Positions 53,383 through 61,502 of a stretch of 64,000 nt of DNA are shown here, in pieces (the stretch's first letter is position 1; the number at the start of each line of letters is the position of its first letter). The notes below the pieces were generated by a model, which was not told where the DNA came from, did not search any database, and saw nothing but the letters and a program-made list of their open reading frames with translations. The translations under genes were made by a program, and so were the position numbers. This stretch comes from Glaciihabitans sp. dw_435 (lineage in GTDB: Bacteria > Actinomycetota > Actinomycetes > Actinomycetales > Microbacteriaceae): contig NZ_JAAVUZ010000009.1 in the NCBI RefSeq assembly GCF_018449675.1, positions 1-64,000 of the forward strand, given 5' to 3'.

Positions 53383-54578
53383 GGTGCCAAACCCGCCAGC
53401 GCGGGCTTGAACCCGAGCCGGACGTTCTCACAGCAGCCTGGGCGGCAGACGTCATACCAGGGGCCGAGCTCCGTCATCGACGGGCGGTCGGCGGTCGGCG
53501 TTCCGTTAACGCGCTCCATGACGAGGTCAACGAGACCCGTGACGTAGGCGGGGTGGATGCCGGGGGTGGGAACCCGCACGGCGAACGCTCCGATTTCCTC
53601 CGCCGTTTCCATGGCCTCGGTATCGAGGTCCCACTTGACCTCCATGTGGTCGCTCACAAAGCCGAGCGGCACAATGACGAAGGCCTTCGTGCCGGCGGCC
53701 GCGAGGTCGCGCATGGCGTCGCTGATGTCGGGCTCGAGCCACGGCATGCTCGGCGGGCCGGAGCGCGACTGGTACACGAGTGACCAGGCGGGCGTGACCT
53801 CGTCGGTCGTTGCCGCCTCGATGACGACTTCCGCGACGGCGAGGTGCTGGGCAGCATAGGCGCCGCCGTCACCGAAACCACGCGACTCGGGGCCGCTCTT
53901 GGCGGCGTCCGTCGAGGGGATGCTGTGGGTGGAGAAGAGCACGTGCGTCTCGGCGGCGGTGAAGCCCTTCGCCGCGACATCCGCGAGTCCCTGCACGACA
54001 CCGTCGATGAAGGGCTGCACGAAGCCTGGGTGGTCAAAAAACTGTCGGATCTTGTCGATCTGCAGGGTGTCCCAGAGGTTGGTGGCGTCGAGGCCGATCG
54101 CATAGTCCTCGCGGTACTGGCGACAGCTCGAGTAGGAACTGTAGGCGCTCGTGCCGATCGCGATGAGCTTCGTGAAGCCCCGCTCATTGGCCTCGGTCAG
54201 CGCGTCGCGAATGTACGGGGCCCAGTTGCGGTTGCCCCAGAGCACGGGAAGGTCGATGCCCCGGCTGGCGAGCTCGGCCTCGAGCGCTGCCTTGAGTTCG
54301 CGGTTCTGGCTGTTGATCGGGCTGATGCCGCCGAACGCGCGGTAGTGGTGGGCGACCTCTTCGAGGCGCTCCTCGGGGATGCCGCGGCCACCGGTGACGT
54401 TGCGGAGGAAGGGGATGACGTCGTCCTGGCCCTCCGGTCCGCCGAAGCTCGCGAGGAGGATCGCGTCGTAGGCGACGGGCTCTTCGACGTGCTCGGGGCC
54501 ACTGGCCGCGGCCGACGTCGCGGCGAGCACACGGGCTTGCCCACCCACCCTGTCAAGTTCACCATTGGCGATGGTCAT
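53379..54578 (-). CDS. hemH: Ferrochelatase (coproporphyrin type)
   Basis: 399 aa. It inserts iron; in bacteria with HemQ the substrate is coproporphyrin III. Features: YDAILLASFGGPEG, GNRNWAPYIRDAL, VLFSTHSIP with catalytic His, SDHMEVKWDLD. Several Cys (SSCRQYRE, then a C-terminal CRPGCCENVR) fit the [2Fe-2S] ligands of actinobacterial ferrochelatases. The first ~37 residues are an extension. The ATG at 54578 overlaps the hemQ stop as ATGA; the longer upstream frame is a shadow. Confidence 0.96.
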   Translation of the reverse strand: MTIANGELDRVGGQARVLAATSAAASGPEHVEEPVAYDAILLASFGGPEGQDDVIPFLRNVTGGRGIPEERLEEVAHHYRAFGGISPINSQNRELKAALEAELASRGIDLPVLWGNRNWAPYIRDALTEANERGFTKLIAIGTSAYSSYSSCRQYREDYAIGLDATNLWDTLQIDKIRQFFDHPGFVQPFIDGVVQGLADVAAKGFTAAETHVLFSTHSIPSTDAAKSGPESRGFGDGGAYAAQHLAVAEVVIEAATTDEVTPAWSLVYQSRSGPPSMPWLEPDISDAMRDLAAAGTKAFVIVPLGFVSDHMEVKWDLDTEAMETAEEIGAFAVRVPTPGIHPAYVTGLVDLVMERVNGTPTADRPSMTELGPWYDVCRPGCCENVRLGFKPALAGLAP

Positions 54579-55264
54579 CGCAGCACCTCGGCGATCTCCT
54601 CTGGCTGGATGCGACGCCCGGTGTAGAACGGGACCTCTTCGCGCACGTGGCGGCGCGCCTCGGTCTGGCGCAGGTGACGCATGAGGTCGACAAGGTCGAC
54701 AAGCTCGGGAGCTTCGAGACCGAGAATCCACTCGTAGTCGCCCAGGGCGAACGAGGCGACGGTGTTGGCGAGAACCTGCGGGTACTCGGCACCCTTGCGA
54801 CCGTGGTCGCGGAGCATCCCGCTGCGCTCGTCCTCGGGAAGGATGTACCACTCGTAGCTGCGCACGAATGGGTAGACGGTGATCCAGGCCTCGGGTGCCT
54901 TGTCGCGCATGTAGGCCGGGAGATGGTTCCGCGTGAATTCGGCGTCGCGGTGTACGCCCATCGCGTTCCACGTCGGCAGCAGGTTGGACAGCGGTTCGCT
55001 GCGGCGCAGCTCGCGCAGTGCCCACTGCAACTTCTCGGCGTCGGGCCCGTGAACCCAGATCATGATGTCGGCGTCGGCGCGCATGGCGGAGACGTCGTAA
55101 AAACCGCGGATGGTCACGCCTGCGGCCTCGACGGCCGCGATTGCGGGCGCGAGATCTCCGCCGGTGAATGGACGAGTGGGGTCACGTCGAAGTACGGCCC
55201 AGAGGGTGTAACCCAGGCGGACGGTCTCGGGAGCTTCGGCGCGCGTTTCAGCGCTGATGGTCAT
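54575..55264 (-). CDS. hemQ: Coproheme decarboxylase
   Basis: 229 aa. It converts coproheme to haem b, the last step of the coproporphyrin-dependent route. Chlorite-dismutase-like fold: YTLWAVLRRD, YDVSAMRADADIMIWVHG, catalytic Tyr in the YEWYILPEDERSGML stretch, proximal His in RDHGRKG, then FALGDYEWILGLEAPELVDLVDLMRHLR. The ATG at 55264 has a G-rich ribosome-binding stretch partly inside a small hairpin. First gene of the hemQHCDBL operon. Confidence 0.96.
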   Translation of the reverse strand: MTISAETRAEAPETVRLGYTLWAVLRRDPTRPFTGGDLAPAIAAVEAAGVTIRGFYDVSAMRADADIMIWVHGPDAEKLQWALRELRRSEPLSNLLPTWNAMGVHRDAEFTRNHLPAYMRDKAPEAWITVYPFVRSYEWYILPEDERSGMLRDHGRKGAEYPQVLANTVASFALGDYEWILGLEAPELVDLVDLMRHLRQTEARRHVREEVPFYTGRRIQPEEIAEVLR

Positions 55265-55276
55265 GGCCTCTATCCT

Positions 55277-55290
55277 CCCCCGACCGGGGG
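55277..55290 (-). promoter_or_regulatory. CCCCCG/CGGGGG hairpin at the hemQ ribosome-binding site
   Basis: 6-bp perfect arms with a 2-base loop end 12 bases before the hemQ ATG, and the second arm runs into GGAGG. It could mask part of the ribosome-binding site; regulation is inferred only. Confidence 0.35.
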
Positions 55291-55353
55291 CGTAAATCTA
55301 ATTGAGCTGCCTGTTTTAGGCCATAGCTGGCTGTTTGCTGAGATTTAACGAAC

Positions 55354-55382
55354 GAACCCCACACGACAGGCGTATGGGGCTC
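55354..55382 (-). terminator. Terminator-like hairpin after hxlA
   Basis: Minus strand: GAGCCCCATACG pairs with CGTGTGGGGTTC around a 5-base loop with two mismatches, followed by TTCGTTAAAT. It lies 38 bases past the hxlA stop and upstream of the hemQ operon. Confidence 0.6.
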
Positions 55383-55420
55383 GTGACAGGGGCGCCCCGG
55401 GGGTGCTCCGGATGGTTCGG

Positions 55421-56044
55421 TTAGACGATCGCGGCGCGCAGTTCGGCGGCCGCGGCAGCGGGGTCATCCGCTCCGTAAATCGCACCGCCGGCGACGGCGA
55501 CGGTCGCTCCCGCGCGCTGGACCGCGGCGATGGTCGACACGTTCACACCACCGGCGACGGAGAACGACACGGCGGCAGTCTCGCCGTCGTCGAGCAGCGT
55601 CTGGAAGGTGAAGCCCTCTTCGGCCTGCTCGTCGAGTCCGGCGTGCATCTCGACGAACTCGGCGCCGAGCGCGATGACCTCGCGGGCGCGGGTGACCTTG
55701 TCGGCGACACCAATGAGGTCGACGACGATGCCCTTGCCGTGCTTGGTGGCGGCCGTGACGGCGCCGACGATCGTGCTGTCGCCGGCGGTGCCGAGAACGG
55801 TGACGAGGTCGGCACCGGCGGAGAAGGCGATGTCGGCCTCGAGCTCGCCGGCGTCCATCGTTTTGAGGTCGGCGAAAACGATCTTGTCGGGGTGCGCCTT
55901 CTTGATGGCGGTGATGGCGCGCAGGCCCTCGGCCTTGATGAGCGGGGTGCCCAGCTCGATGATGTCGACGTGCGGTGCGACCTTGCCGGCGAGCGCGAGT
56001 GCGTCTTCGGTGGTCAGTACGTCCATAGCGACTTGGAGCTTCAT
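55421..56044 (-). CDS. hxlA: 3-hexulose-6-phosphate synthase
   Basis: 207 aa of the orotidine-phosphate-decarboxylase suprafamily: QVAMDVLTTEDALALAGKVAPHVDIIELGTPLIKAEGL, the catalytic DLKTMDAGELEADIAFSAGADLVTVLG (Asp-x-Lys-x-x-Asp), and GGVNVSTIAAVQRAGATVAVAGGAIYGADDP. It condenses formaldehyde with ribulose-5-phosphate; it is used for formaldehyde fixation or detoxification, or backwards to supply pentoses. The ATG at 56044 starts 25 bases after hxlB. Confidence 0.95.
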   Translation of the reverse strand: MKLQVAMDVLTTEDALALAGKVAPHVDIIELGTPLIKAEGLRAITAIKKAHPDKIVFADLKTMDAGELEADIAFSAGADLVTVLGTAGDSTIVGAVTAATKHGKGIVVDLIGVADKVTRAREVIALGAEFVEMHAGLDEQAEEGFTFQTLLDDGETAAVSFSVAGGVNVSTIAAVQRAGATVAVAGGAIYGADDPAAAAAELRAAIV

Positions 56045-56069
56045 GGTGTTCCTTACGGGGGTTGGTGGA

Positions 56070-56642
56070 TTATTCGAGGTTGGAATGCCGTGACCACATC
56101 TCGTCGGCCGTCAGACCGGAGACGAGCCAGAGCGCGTGAAAGAGTGCATCGCCGACGACAACAACTGCCTGTTCGAACAGGCCACCGGCGTACTGGGCCG
56201 ACGCCGTGCCGGCGCGGTCCTGCTTCTGGGCGGCGGGAATCGTGACGACGTCGGATGCGAGCGCCGCCAGGGGCGAATCCGGGGCGGTGGTCAGACACAG
56301 CACGCGAGCGCCGACGGACACCGCCGTCTCGGCCGAGCGCAGGATGCCCGCCGTTGTGCCCGACCCGCTGGCAACCAGCAACAGGTCCCCCGCGGCGATG
56401 GCGGGCGTGGTCGCGTCTCCGACCACGTAGACGTCGAGGCCGAGGTGCATGAGGCGCATCGCGGTCATGCTGAGGGCGAGACCCGACCGGCCGGCACCGA
56501 GCACGAAGACACGGTCGGCCTCGCGCAGACTCCGCGCCGCGGCATCCATCTGGTCCTGATCCAGCCTGCCGGCCACTCCCGCAATCTCGTCGACAATCGT
56601 CGACAGGGCGGTGGCGGTGGCGAGAGGTGGGGCTGTGGTCAT
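56070..56642 (-). CDS. hxlB: 6-phospho-3-hexuloisomerase
   Basis: 190 aa SIS-domain isomerase, converting hexulose-6-phosphate to fructose-6-phosphate. ADRVFVLGAGRSGLALSMTAMRLMHLGLDVYVVGDATTPAIAAGDLLLVASGSGTTAGILR and TIPAAQKQDRAGTASAQYAGGLFEQAVVVVGDALFHAL are typical. The ATG at 56642 follows GGGGGT. It forms the ribulose-monophosphate pair with hxlA; divergent regulator gene 101 bases away. Confidence 0.95.
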   Translation of the reverse strand: MTTAPPLATATALSTIVDEIAGVAGRLDQDQMDAAARSLREADRVFVLGAGRSGLALSMTAMRLMHLGLDVYVVGDATTPAIAAGDLLLVASGSGTTAGILRSAETAVSVGARVLCLTTAPDSPLAALASDVVTIPAAQKQDRAGTASAQYAGGLFEQAVVVVGDALFHALWLVSGLTADEMWSRHSNLE

Positions 56643-56701
56643 ACCCCCATCTTTCGCCGGACTTCCGGACCGACCGCCCCACCGACCGAATAGACTTCCC
56701 C

Positions 56702-56713
56702 ACCCGAACGGGT
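56702..56713. promoter_or_regulatory. Palindrome ACCCGAACGGGT between hxlB and its divergent regulator
   Basis: 5-bp arms ACCCG/CGGGT around AA, in the 101-base divergent region. Candidate site for the adjacent LuxR-type protein, 30 bases before its start. Confidence 0.4.
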
Positions 56714-56743
56714 AGTCACAGCCACCGCGGGTAGGCTTTCCAG

Positions 56744-58045
56744 ATGGCCACGCGCATCGACACCAACCCAATCGAGCTACGGGATGCCCCGGGGCCGGCC
56801 CCGTTTGTGGAGACGCTCGGTGCCCTCCACTCCGTGCTGTCGAGTTCGCTGCTCGGAATTGCGCCCGCGTTCTCGCAGATGCTGCAGCCGGCCGTCGCAC
56901 ACTCGGCCCTGGTGATCTTCACCGAGGACTGCACCGGGCGGCCGCAGAAGAAGGCGGGCGATGCGGTAATCATCGACCACGTCACCATCGACGAGCTCGA
57001 CGCCGTGCGCAGGTCGCTTCCGGCGCAGCGCAGCACCGTCTGGGGCGAGGAGCGGGAGCTCGCCGCGGCCAGCCGCCCGGTCGCCGTCTTCGGTGCGTCC
57101 ACGGGTGCGCTGCTCGTGCTCACCGACCCGCGCCTCGCGCCCGGGACGACCGCCGCCGACCTGCTGCCCACCATTGCGGCGCTGTGGGAACTCGTGGCCC
57201 TGAGCATTCGGCACCAGGTTGCCGCCGCTCCCCCGGCCTACCTGCTCGACTCCCGGGCGGCGTCCGCGGAACGGGCGAGCGCGATCGCCGAACTCACCGA
57301 TGACCACTCCACCACCCTCGAGTCGCTGCTCGCGGTGCTGCGGTCAACGACCACGAGCGACGAAGCGGCTCGCCAGATCACCGCGGACCTCGCCGCCGGC
57401 GCGATGGTGCGGCTGCGCGCGGTATCCGACCGGGACAGGACGCTGACCGAGGAGCCGGTGGCGAAGGCATTCGAGCGACTCCGCGACGACCTCCAGCCCC
57501 TCATGCGCTTCGGCAAACTCGACGTGCAGTTCGTGGAGCCTCCCATTGACGGAAGGGCGCTGCCCGGAGAGGTCGCCCACGCCGGCCGGGCCATCGTGCG
57601 TGGAGCCGTCCTCGCGCTCATCGAGCAGGTGGACGTATCCCGGGTGCGGGTGCAGTGGAATTGTGATGGCAGCAACCTGCTCATCAATATCCGGGATGAC
57701 GGACCCGGAGACCTGACGCCGGACGTGTCATCCGTTCGCCAACTGAGCGCCCGGGTGTCGGCGCTGGAGGGCGACCTCCGGATCGAGGCGACTCCCGGCT
57801 GGGGATCGGAGATCGCGGTGATGTTGCCGCTGGACGCGCCGTCCGTGCCGCTGGTGACGGCCGACGGCTGGGGGCTCACCGCCCGCGAGCACGAGGTGCT
57901 GGAGCTGGTGGCCACGGGCGCACGCAACCGTGCCATCGCCTCCGCTCTGACCATCAGCGAGAACACCGTGAAGTTCCACGTGGCGAGCCTGCTGCGCAAG
58001 GTCGGAGCTGCCACGCGCGCGGAACTGGCAGCACTCACGCGCTGA
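56744..58045 (+). CDS. LuxR-HTH regulator fused to a histidine-kinase-like ATPase
   Basis: 433 aa. Residues about 20-170 look like a GAF-type sensor; about 175-215 is helical with DDHSTTLESLLAVLRSTTT, reminiscent of a kinase H-box; about 270-365 is an HATPase_c-like domain (LLINIRDDGPGDL and GWGSEIAVMLPL) whose N-box seems lost; 379-433 is a LuxR/GerE HTH (LTAREHEVLELVATGARNRAIASALTISENTVKFHVASLLRKVGA). No receiver domain. It is thus a one-piece sensor-regulator. Divergent to hxlAB, which it probably controls, perhaps in response to formaldehyde or sugar phosphate (inference). ATG at 56744. Confidence 0.88.
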   Translation: MATRIDTNPIELRDAPGPAPFVETLGALHSVLSSSLLGIAPAFSQMLQPAVAHSALVIFTEDCTGRPQKKAGDAVIIDHVTIDELDAVRRSLPAQRSTVWGEERELAAASRPVAVFGASTGALLVLTDPRLAPGTTAADLLPTIAALWELVALSIRHQVAAAPPAYLLDSRAASAERASAIAELTDDHSTTLESLLAVLRSTTTSDEAARQITADLAAGAMVRLRAVSDRDRTLTEEPVAKAFERLRDDLQPLMRFGKLDVQFVEPPIDGRALPGEVAHAGRAIVRGAVLALIEQVDVSRVRVQWNCDGSNLLINIRDDGPGDLTPDVSSVRQLSARVSALEGDLRIEATPGWGSEIAVMLPLDAPSVPLVTADGWGLTAREHEVLELVATGARNRAIASALTISENTVKFHVASLLRKVGAATRAELAALTR

Positions 58046-58091
58046 CCGGGAGCAGACTGGAAGGAATACTCACCGCCGCAAGGAGGCACCC

Positions 58092-59120
58092 GTGAAAGCC
58101 ATCCAGTACACCCGCACCGGCTCCGCTGACGTTCTCGAGAGCGTGGACCGCGCCATCCCCGACGTCGCTGCCGGTGAGGTGCGCGTGCACGTTGCGGTGT
58201 CGGGGCTGAACCCGACCGACTGGAAGTCGCGCGCCGGTTCCGGCACGACCGAGACGCTCAGCGAACCCAAGGTTCCCGGGCAGGACGGCGCCGGCGTCAT
58301 CGACGCGGTCGGAGATGGCATCACGGGTCTGTCGGTCGGCCAGCGGGTGTGGGTGTGGGATGCCGCGTTCCAACGCAGCAACGGAACGAGCCAGGAATAC
58401 GTCTCCCTGCCTGCTCGCCAGGTCGTTCCGCTGCCGGACGCCGCGTCGTTTGACGTGGGCGCCTCGCTCGGGATCCCGGCGCTGACGGCGCACCGCGCGC
58501 TCACCTCGGCGGAGACCGGTCCCTCCCGTCTCGCCCCGGGAGCCCTCGCGGGCCACACGATTCTCGTGACCGGTGGTGCCGGGGCGGTCGGCCACGCGGC
58601 GATCCAGCTCGCGACGTGGGCCGGTGCCACCGTCATCACGACGGTCAGCAGCCCCGATAAGGCGGAGCTCGCACGCACGGCGGGGGCCCACCACATCATC
58701 AACTACCGCGAGGAAGACGTGGTGGCGCGCGTGCGGGAAATCGCTCCCGACGGCGTGGACACGATCGTGGACGTGAATCTTCGGGCCAACCTCAGCGACG
58801 ACACGGCCGTCATCGCCCCCGGTGGCACCATCGCGATCTACACCTCGGACGACGAGGACGAGGTGGCCATCCCGGCGCGGGTGAGCATGAGCCGGAACAT
58901 CCGCTACCAATTCATTCTGACTTACACAACGAGCACCGCTCAGAAGGACGACGCCGTCGCCGCGGTGGCTGCCGCTGTCGCCGATGGCGCGATGGGCGTG
59001 GGCGAAGACGCCGGGCTGCCCTTAACGCGCTATCCCCTCGAGAACACGGCAGATGCGCACCGTGCGGTCGAGGGGAATGCGGTGGGAAAGGTCCTGATCG
59101 ACCTTCCGGGAAACGCTTAG
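58092..59120 (+). CDS. Zeta-crystallin-type NADPH:quinone oxidoreductase
   Basis: 342 aa zinc-free medium-chain reductase. MKAIQYTRTGSADVLESVDR, VSGLNPTDWKSRAG, VPGQDGAGVI, and the cofactor motif LVTGGAGAVGHAAIQLATWAGA are characteristic; AHHIINYREEDVV follows. Reduces quinones or enones with NADPH. The GTG at 58092 has AAGGAGG upstream. Its stop overlaps the convergent DUF3618 gene by 4 bases. Confidence 0.92.
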   Translation: MKAIQYTRTGSADVLESVDRAIPDVAAGEVRVHVAVSGLNPTDWKSRAGSGTTETLSEPKVPGQDGAGVIDAVGDGITGLSVGQRVWVWDAAFQRSNGTSQEYVSLPARQVVPLPDAASFDVGASLGIPALTAHRALTSAETGPSRLAPGALAGHTILVTGGAGAVGHAAIQLATWAGATVITTVSSPDKAELARTAGAHHIINYREEDVVARVREIAPDGVDTIVDVNLRANLSDDTAVIAPGGTIAIYTSDDEDEVAIPARVSMSRNIRYQFILTYTTSTAQKDDAVAAVAAAVADGAMGVGEDAGLPLTRYPLENTADAHRAVEGNAVGKVLIDLPGNA

Positions 59121-59344
59121 TCGTCGGAGGACAGCGCCCAGGCGACGAGGCTCACGATGCCCACCGCCACGGCGGCACCGCCGGCGAGCCACGGGACCGG
59201 GTTCTTGTCGAAGGAAGCTTCCGCCTTCTTCGTCAGCTTCCCGACCTGCTTGGGAACGTTGAGCTTGTCCTCGATCGCGTCGAGGGTGTTCTCGAGCTCC
59301 TTGCGCGTCGCTGCGACGCGCGCCTGAATTTCTGAGTCGCTCAT
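59117..59344 (-). CDS. DUF3618-type small membrane protein
   Basis: 75 aa. Amphipathic N-terminal helix IQARVAATRKELENTLDAIEDKLNVPKQVGKL, then one membrane helix (about residues 48-72). Typical DUF3618 plan, function unknown. The ATG at 59344 starts 2 bases after the stop of the upstream holin-X-like gene, so it is co-translated with it. Confidence 0.88.
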   Translation of the reverse strand: MSDSEIQARVAATRKELENTLDAIEDKLNVPKQVGKLTKKAEASFDKNPVPWLAGGAAVAVGIVSLVAWALSSDD

Positions 59345-59346
59345 GG

Positions 59347-59754
59347 TTACTCTCGCTTTCCTACGCCACGGATGACGTTGATGTCGAGCTTCACGCCGGA
59401 GATCGTCTTTTCCGGCAGGGGTGGGATTGCCTTCTTGAGACTGCGCCAGCCCAGCAAGGCGAGGATGGCGACGACAACAAGGAGCACAAAGGCGACGATG
59501 AGGGCGGCGAGCCACCCCGGCATCACGAGAGACAGCGCAAGAATCGCGGCGGTCAGCAGAACGCCGATGAAGAACAGCAGCACCACGACGGCCCCAAGGA
59601 TGAAGCCAACGCCGATGCCGGCGGCCTTCAGCTTGCGGATGACCTCGGCCTTGAGCAGCTCGATCTCGCCGAGCACGAGCTCGCGGACGAGCGTCGGCAG
59701 GTCACCCAGCAGGGCGAAGAGCGACTTCTTCTTCTCGCGCGGAATCTCTGCCAT
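59347..59754 (-). CDS. Holin-X-type (DUF1469) membrane protein
   Basis: 135 aa. SLFALLGDLPTLVRELVLGEIELLKAEVIRKLKAAGIGVGF precedes two long hydrophobic helices (about residues 44-72 and 76-104), a family found in many actinobacteria next to YtxH and DUF3618 genes. Despite the holin name no phage genes are nearby. The ATG at 59754 is 3 bases after the stop of the YtxH-like gene. Confidence 0.88.
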   Translation of the reverse strand: MAEIPREKKKSLFALLGDLPTLVRELVLGEIELLKAEVIRKLKAAGIGVGFILGAVVVLLFFIGVLLTAAILALSLVMPGWLAALIVAFVLLVVVAILALLGWRSLKKAIPPLPEKTISGVKLDINVIRGVGKRE

Positions 59755-59757
59755 CTG

Positions 59758-60096
59758 CTACTTCTTCGCTGTGGTGGAGGTTCTGGGGGTCGGCGTCTTG
59801 CGCGCCGCGGGCTTGGCGGGTGCTGCCTTGCTCGTCACGGAGCGGGCGGGCGTCGACTTCTTGGAGCCGGCAACCTGCGAGACAACCTTCTTTGCGCCGT
59901 CCGCGAGGAACTCGACGACCTCGGGGGCCTTGTCCTTCACGTAGTCCTCGGCGTTGTGCACCTGCTTCTGCACCGGTGCGCTGCTCCAAAACTTGTCGCT
60001 CAGGCGCTTGATCTGCTCGTATCGTTCGCGACCGGCGCGGGCACCCAACACGTAGCCGACTCCGACGCCGACAACCAAAAGGATCTTGCCTTTCAT
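59758..60096 (-). CDS. YtxH-like small protein with Lys/Ala/Pro-rich tail
   Basis: 112 aa. Short glycine-rich N-terminal membrane segment (KILLVVGVGVGYVLGARAGRERYEQI) then an amphipathic helix and a basic Lys/Ala/Thr/Pro-rich tail from residue 78. The GARAGRERY motif marks YtxH-like proteins, often stress or envelope linked. First gene of the three-gene envelope operon. The ATG at 60096 is clear. Confidence 0.85.
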   Translation of the reverse strand: MKGKILLVVGVGVGYVLGARAGRERYEQIKRLSDKFWSSAPVQKQVHNAEDYVKDKAPEVVEFLADGAKKVVSQVAGSKKSTPARSVTSKAAPAKPAARKTPTPRTSTTAKK

Positions 60097-60144
60097 GGTG
60101 TTCTCCGTTCCGTTTTCTGAATGTATGTTCCAGCGTAGTCCCGG

Positions 60145-61494
60145 CTACGGGGCAAAGTCTCTGAGCAAATCGCTCGCGCGCGTCTCCGCCTGCGCCACGA
60201 CTGCCGCCAATCCCGTGCCCGACGCCGTCTCGCCGACCAGCGATATGCCGTTCGGCGTATGCTCCTGACGCTCCGGGCGACGCCACTCGACGATATCGAA
60301 GCCCAGCACGCTCCCCGCCGGCAGCGGAACTCCGAGAAGAGCCTCCGCATCGGCACGCGCAATTTCCTCGAGGCCGTCGAGACGTTCGGCGTACGAGAGA
60401 CGAAGAACGTGTGTGCCCGCTGCCCGCTCGGCCAGCCATGGCCACTTTGCCGTTGCGTGAGTCAGTGCACGGGCGCGGATGCCGGGGGCGCCGGCGGCAA
60501 CGAGAACTCCGGTTCCCCGAGGCGCTGCATCCAACAGTGGTTGATCCACCACGAGGGTGGCGAGCACCGCGAGGTGGCCCGCGGCGATTGGTGCACCAAG
60601 GATTCCCGGTGTCGCGACAACCACGTGCCCGGTAAGCTCCTCGTCGCCGATCATGACGCGACCCTCGTCGACTGCGGTGACGGTGGTGTTCAGCCGCACC
60701 TCGACGCCAAAGCGCTCGAGCTCCGCGGCGAGCGCGTCCACGATCCGGTAAATCCCCCCGCGGATGCCGGCGACCGCCGACCCGGCCCGGGCAGTCCGCA
60801 CTTCGAGTACCGCTCGCGCCAGCGAACCCGTGCGACGCATTCCCGCGCGCACGCCGGGCGCGACCCGATCGAGATCGAGCGAATCGGGCTCGCCCGAGTG
60901 CACACCCCGCACGATGGGGGCGACGAGCTTCTCAACGACCGCGTTACCCATGCGCCGACGCACGAGTTCACCGAGGGTCACGGACTTCGCCGCAAACGTG
61001 CCGGGCAGCAGCGCCTCCAGGAACGCGCGGAACGCCGCCCCGAATCCGAGCACGGCAATGACATCGGCCGCGAGCGGGGAGCCGGGGATCCCGAGCAGGC
61101 TCAGCTTCGGCAGGGGAACGGCGGGTCCCGCCACCTGGTGCAGCCACGCACCTTCGGGGTTGGGCTCCACGATGTCCGCGCCGAGACCCAGCGATGTCGC
61201 GAGGGTCGCCACGGTGTTGCCGCGGATGGCAAAACTCTCCGCCCCCGCGTCGAGCGTCAGCCCGCCCACCTCGTGGGAAGTGACGGTGCCGCCAAGATGA
61301 TCGCTCGCCTCGATGAGGGTCACCGTCATGCCGCCGAGAACGAGCCGGCGGGCGGCCACGAGACCGCCTACGCCACCGCCGACGACGATGGCGTGGGTGC
61401 CCTCGTAGGAGGTCTCGACCACATCGGGTTCGTCCCCGGTCACCGGCTCCTCCGGACCGCGGTCCTCGGGCGGGGTGGGGGTCGCGTCAGTCAC
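60145..61494 (-). CDS. hemY: Coproporphyrinogen III / protoporphyrinogen oxidase
   Basis: 449 aa FAD enzyme. After a 30-residue acidic leader, VVGGGVGGLVAARRLVLGGMTVTLIEASDHLGGTV and LDAGAESFAIR mark the HemY/CgoX family; later VVATPG and C-terminal GISLVGETASGTGLAAVVAQ complete the FAD site. Because HemQ is encoded, the substrate is probably coproporphyrinogen III (established for that route). The GTG at 61494 has AGGAG five bases upstream and lies 8 bases after the hemE stop. Confidence 0.94.
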   Translation of the reverse strand: MTDATPTPPEDRGPEEPVTGDEPDVVETSYEGTHAIVVGGGVGGLVAARRLVLGGMTVTLIEASDHLGGTVTSHEVGGLTLDAGAESFAIRGNTVATLATSLGLGADIVEPNPEGAWLHQVAGPAVPLPKLSLLGIPGSPLAADVIAVLGFGAAFRAFLEALLPGTFAAKSVTLGELVRRRMGNAVVEKLVAPIVRGVHSGEPDSLDLDRVAPGVRAGMRRTGSLARAVLEVRTARAGSAVAGIRGGIYRIVDALAAELERFGVEVRLNTTVTAVDEGRVMIGDEELTGHVVVATPGILGAPIAAGHLAVLATLVVDQPLLDAAPRGTGVLVAAGAPGIRARALTHATAKWPWLAERAAGTHVLRLSYAERLDGLEEIARADAEALLGVPLPAGSVLGFDIVEWRRPERQEHTPNGISLVGETASGTGLAAVVAQAETRASDLLRDFAP

Positions 61495-61502
61495 GCGGTC
61501 TC

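Noticed and set aside
53379-55025. 548-residue version of ferrochelatase
   Set aside because: The N-terminal 149 residues are antisense-frame shadow of hemQ; the ATG at 54578 overlaps the hemQ stop as in the rest of the operon.
59347-59754. Phage remnant suggested by the holin-like gene
   Set aside because: The holin-X/YtxH/DUF3618 trio is a chromosomal envelope cluster in actinobacteria; no other phage gene is present.
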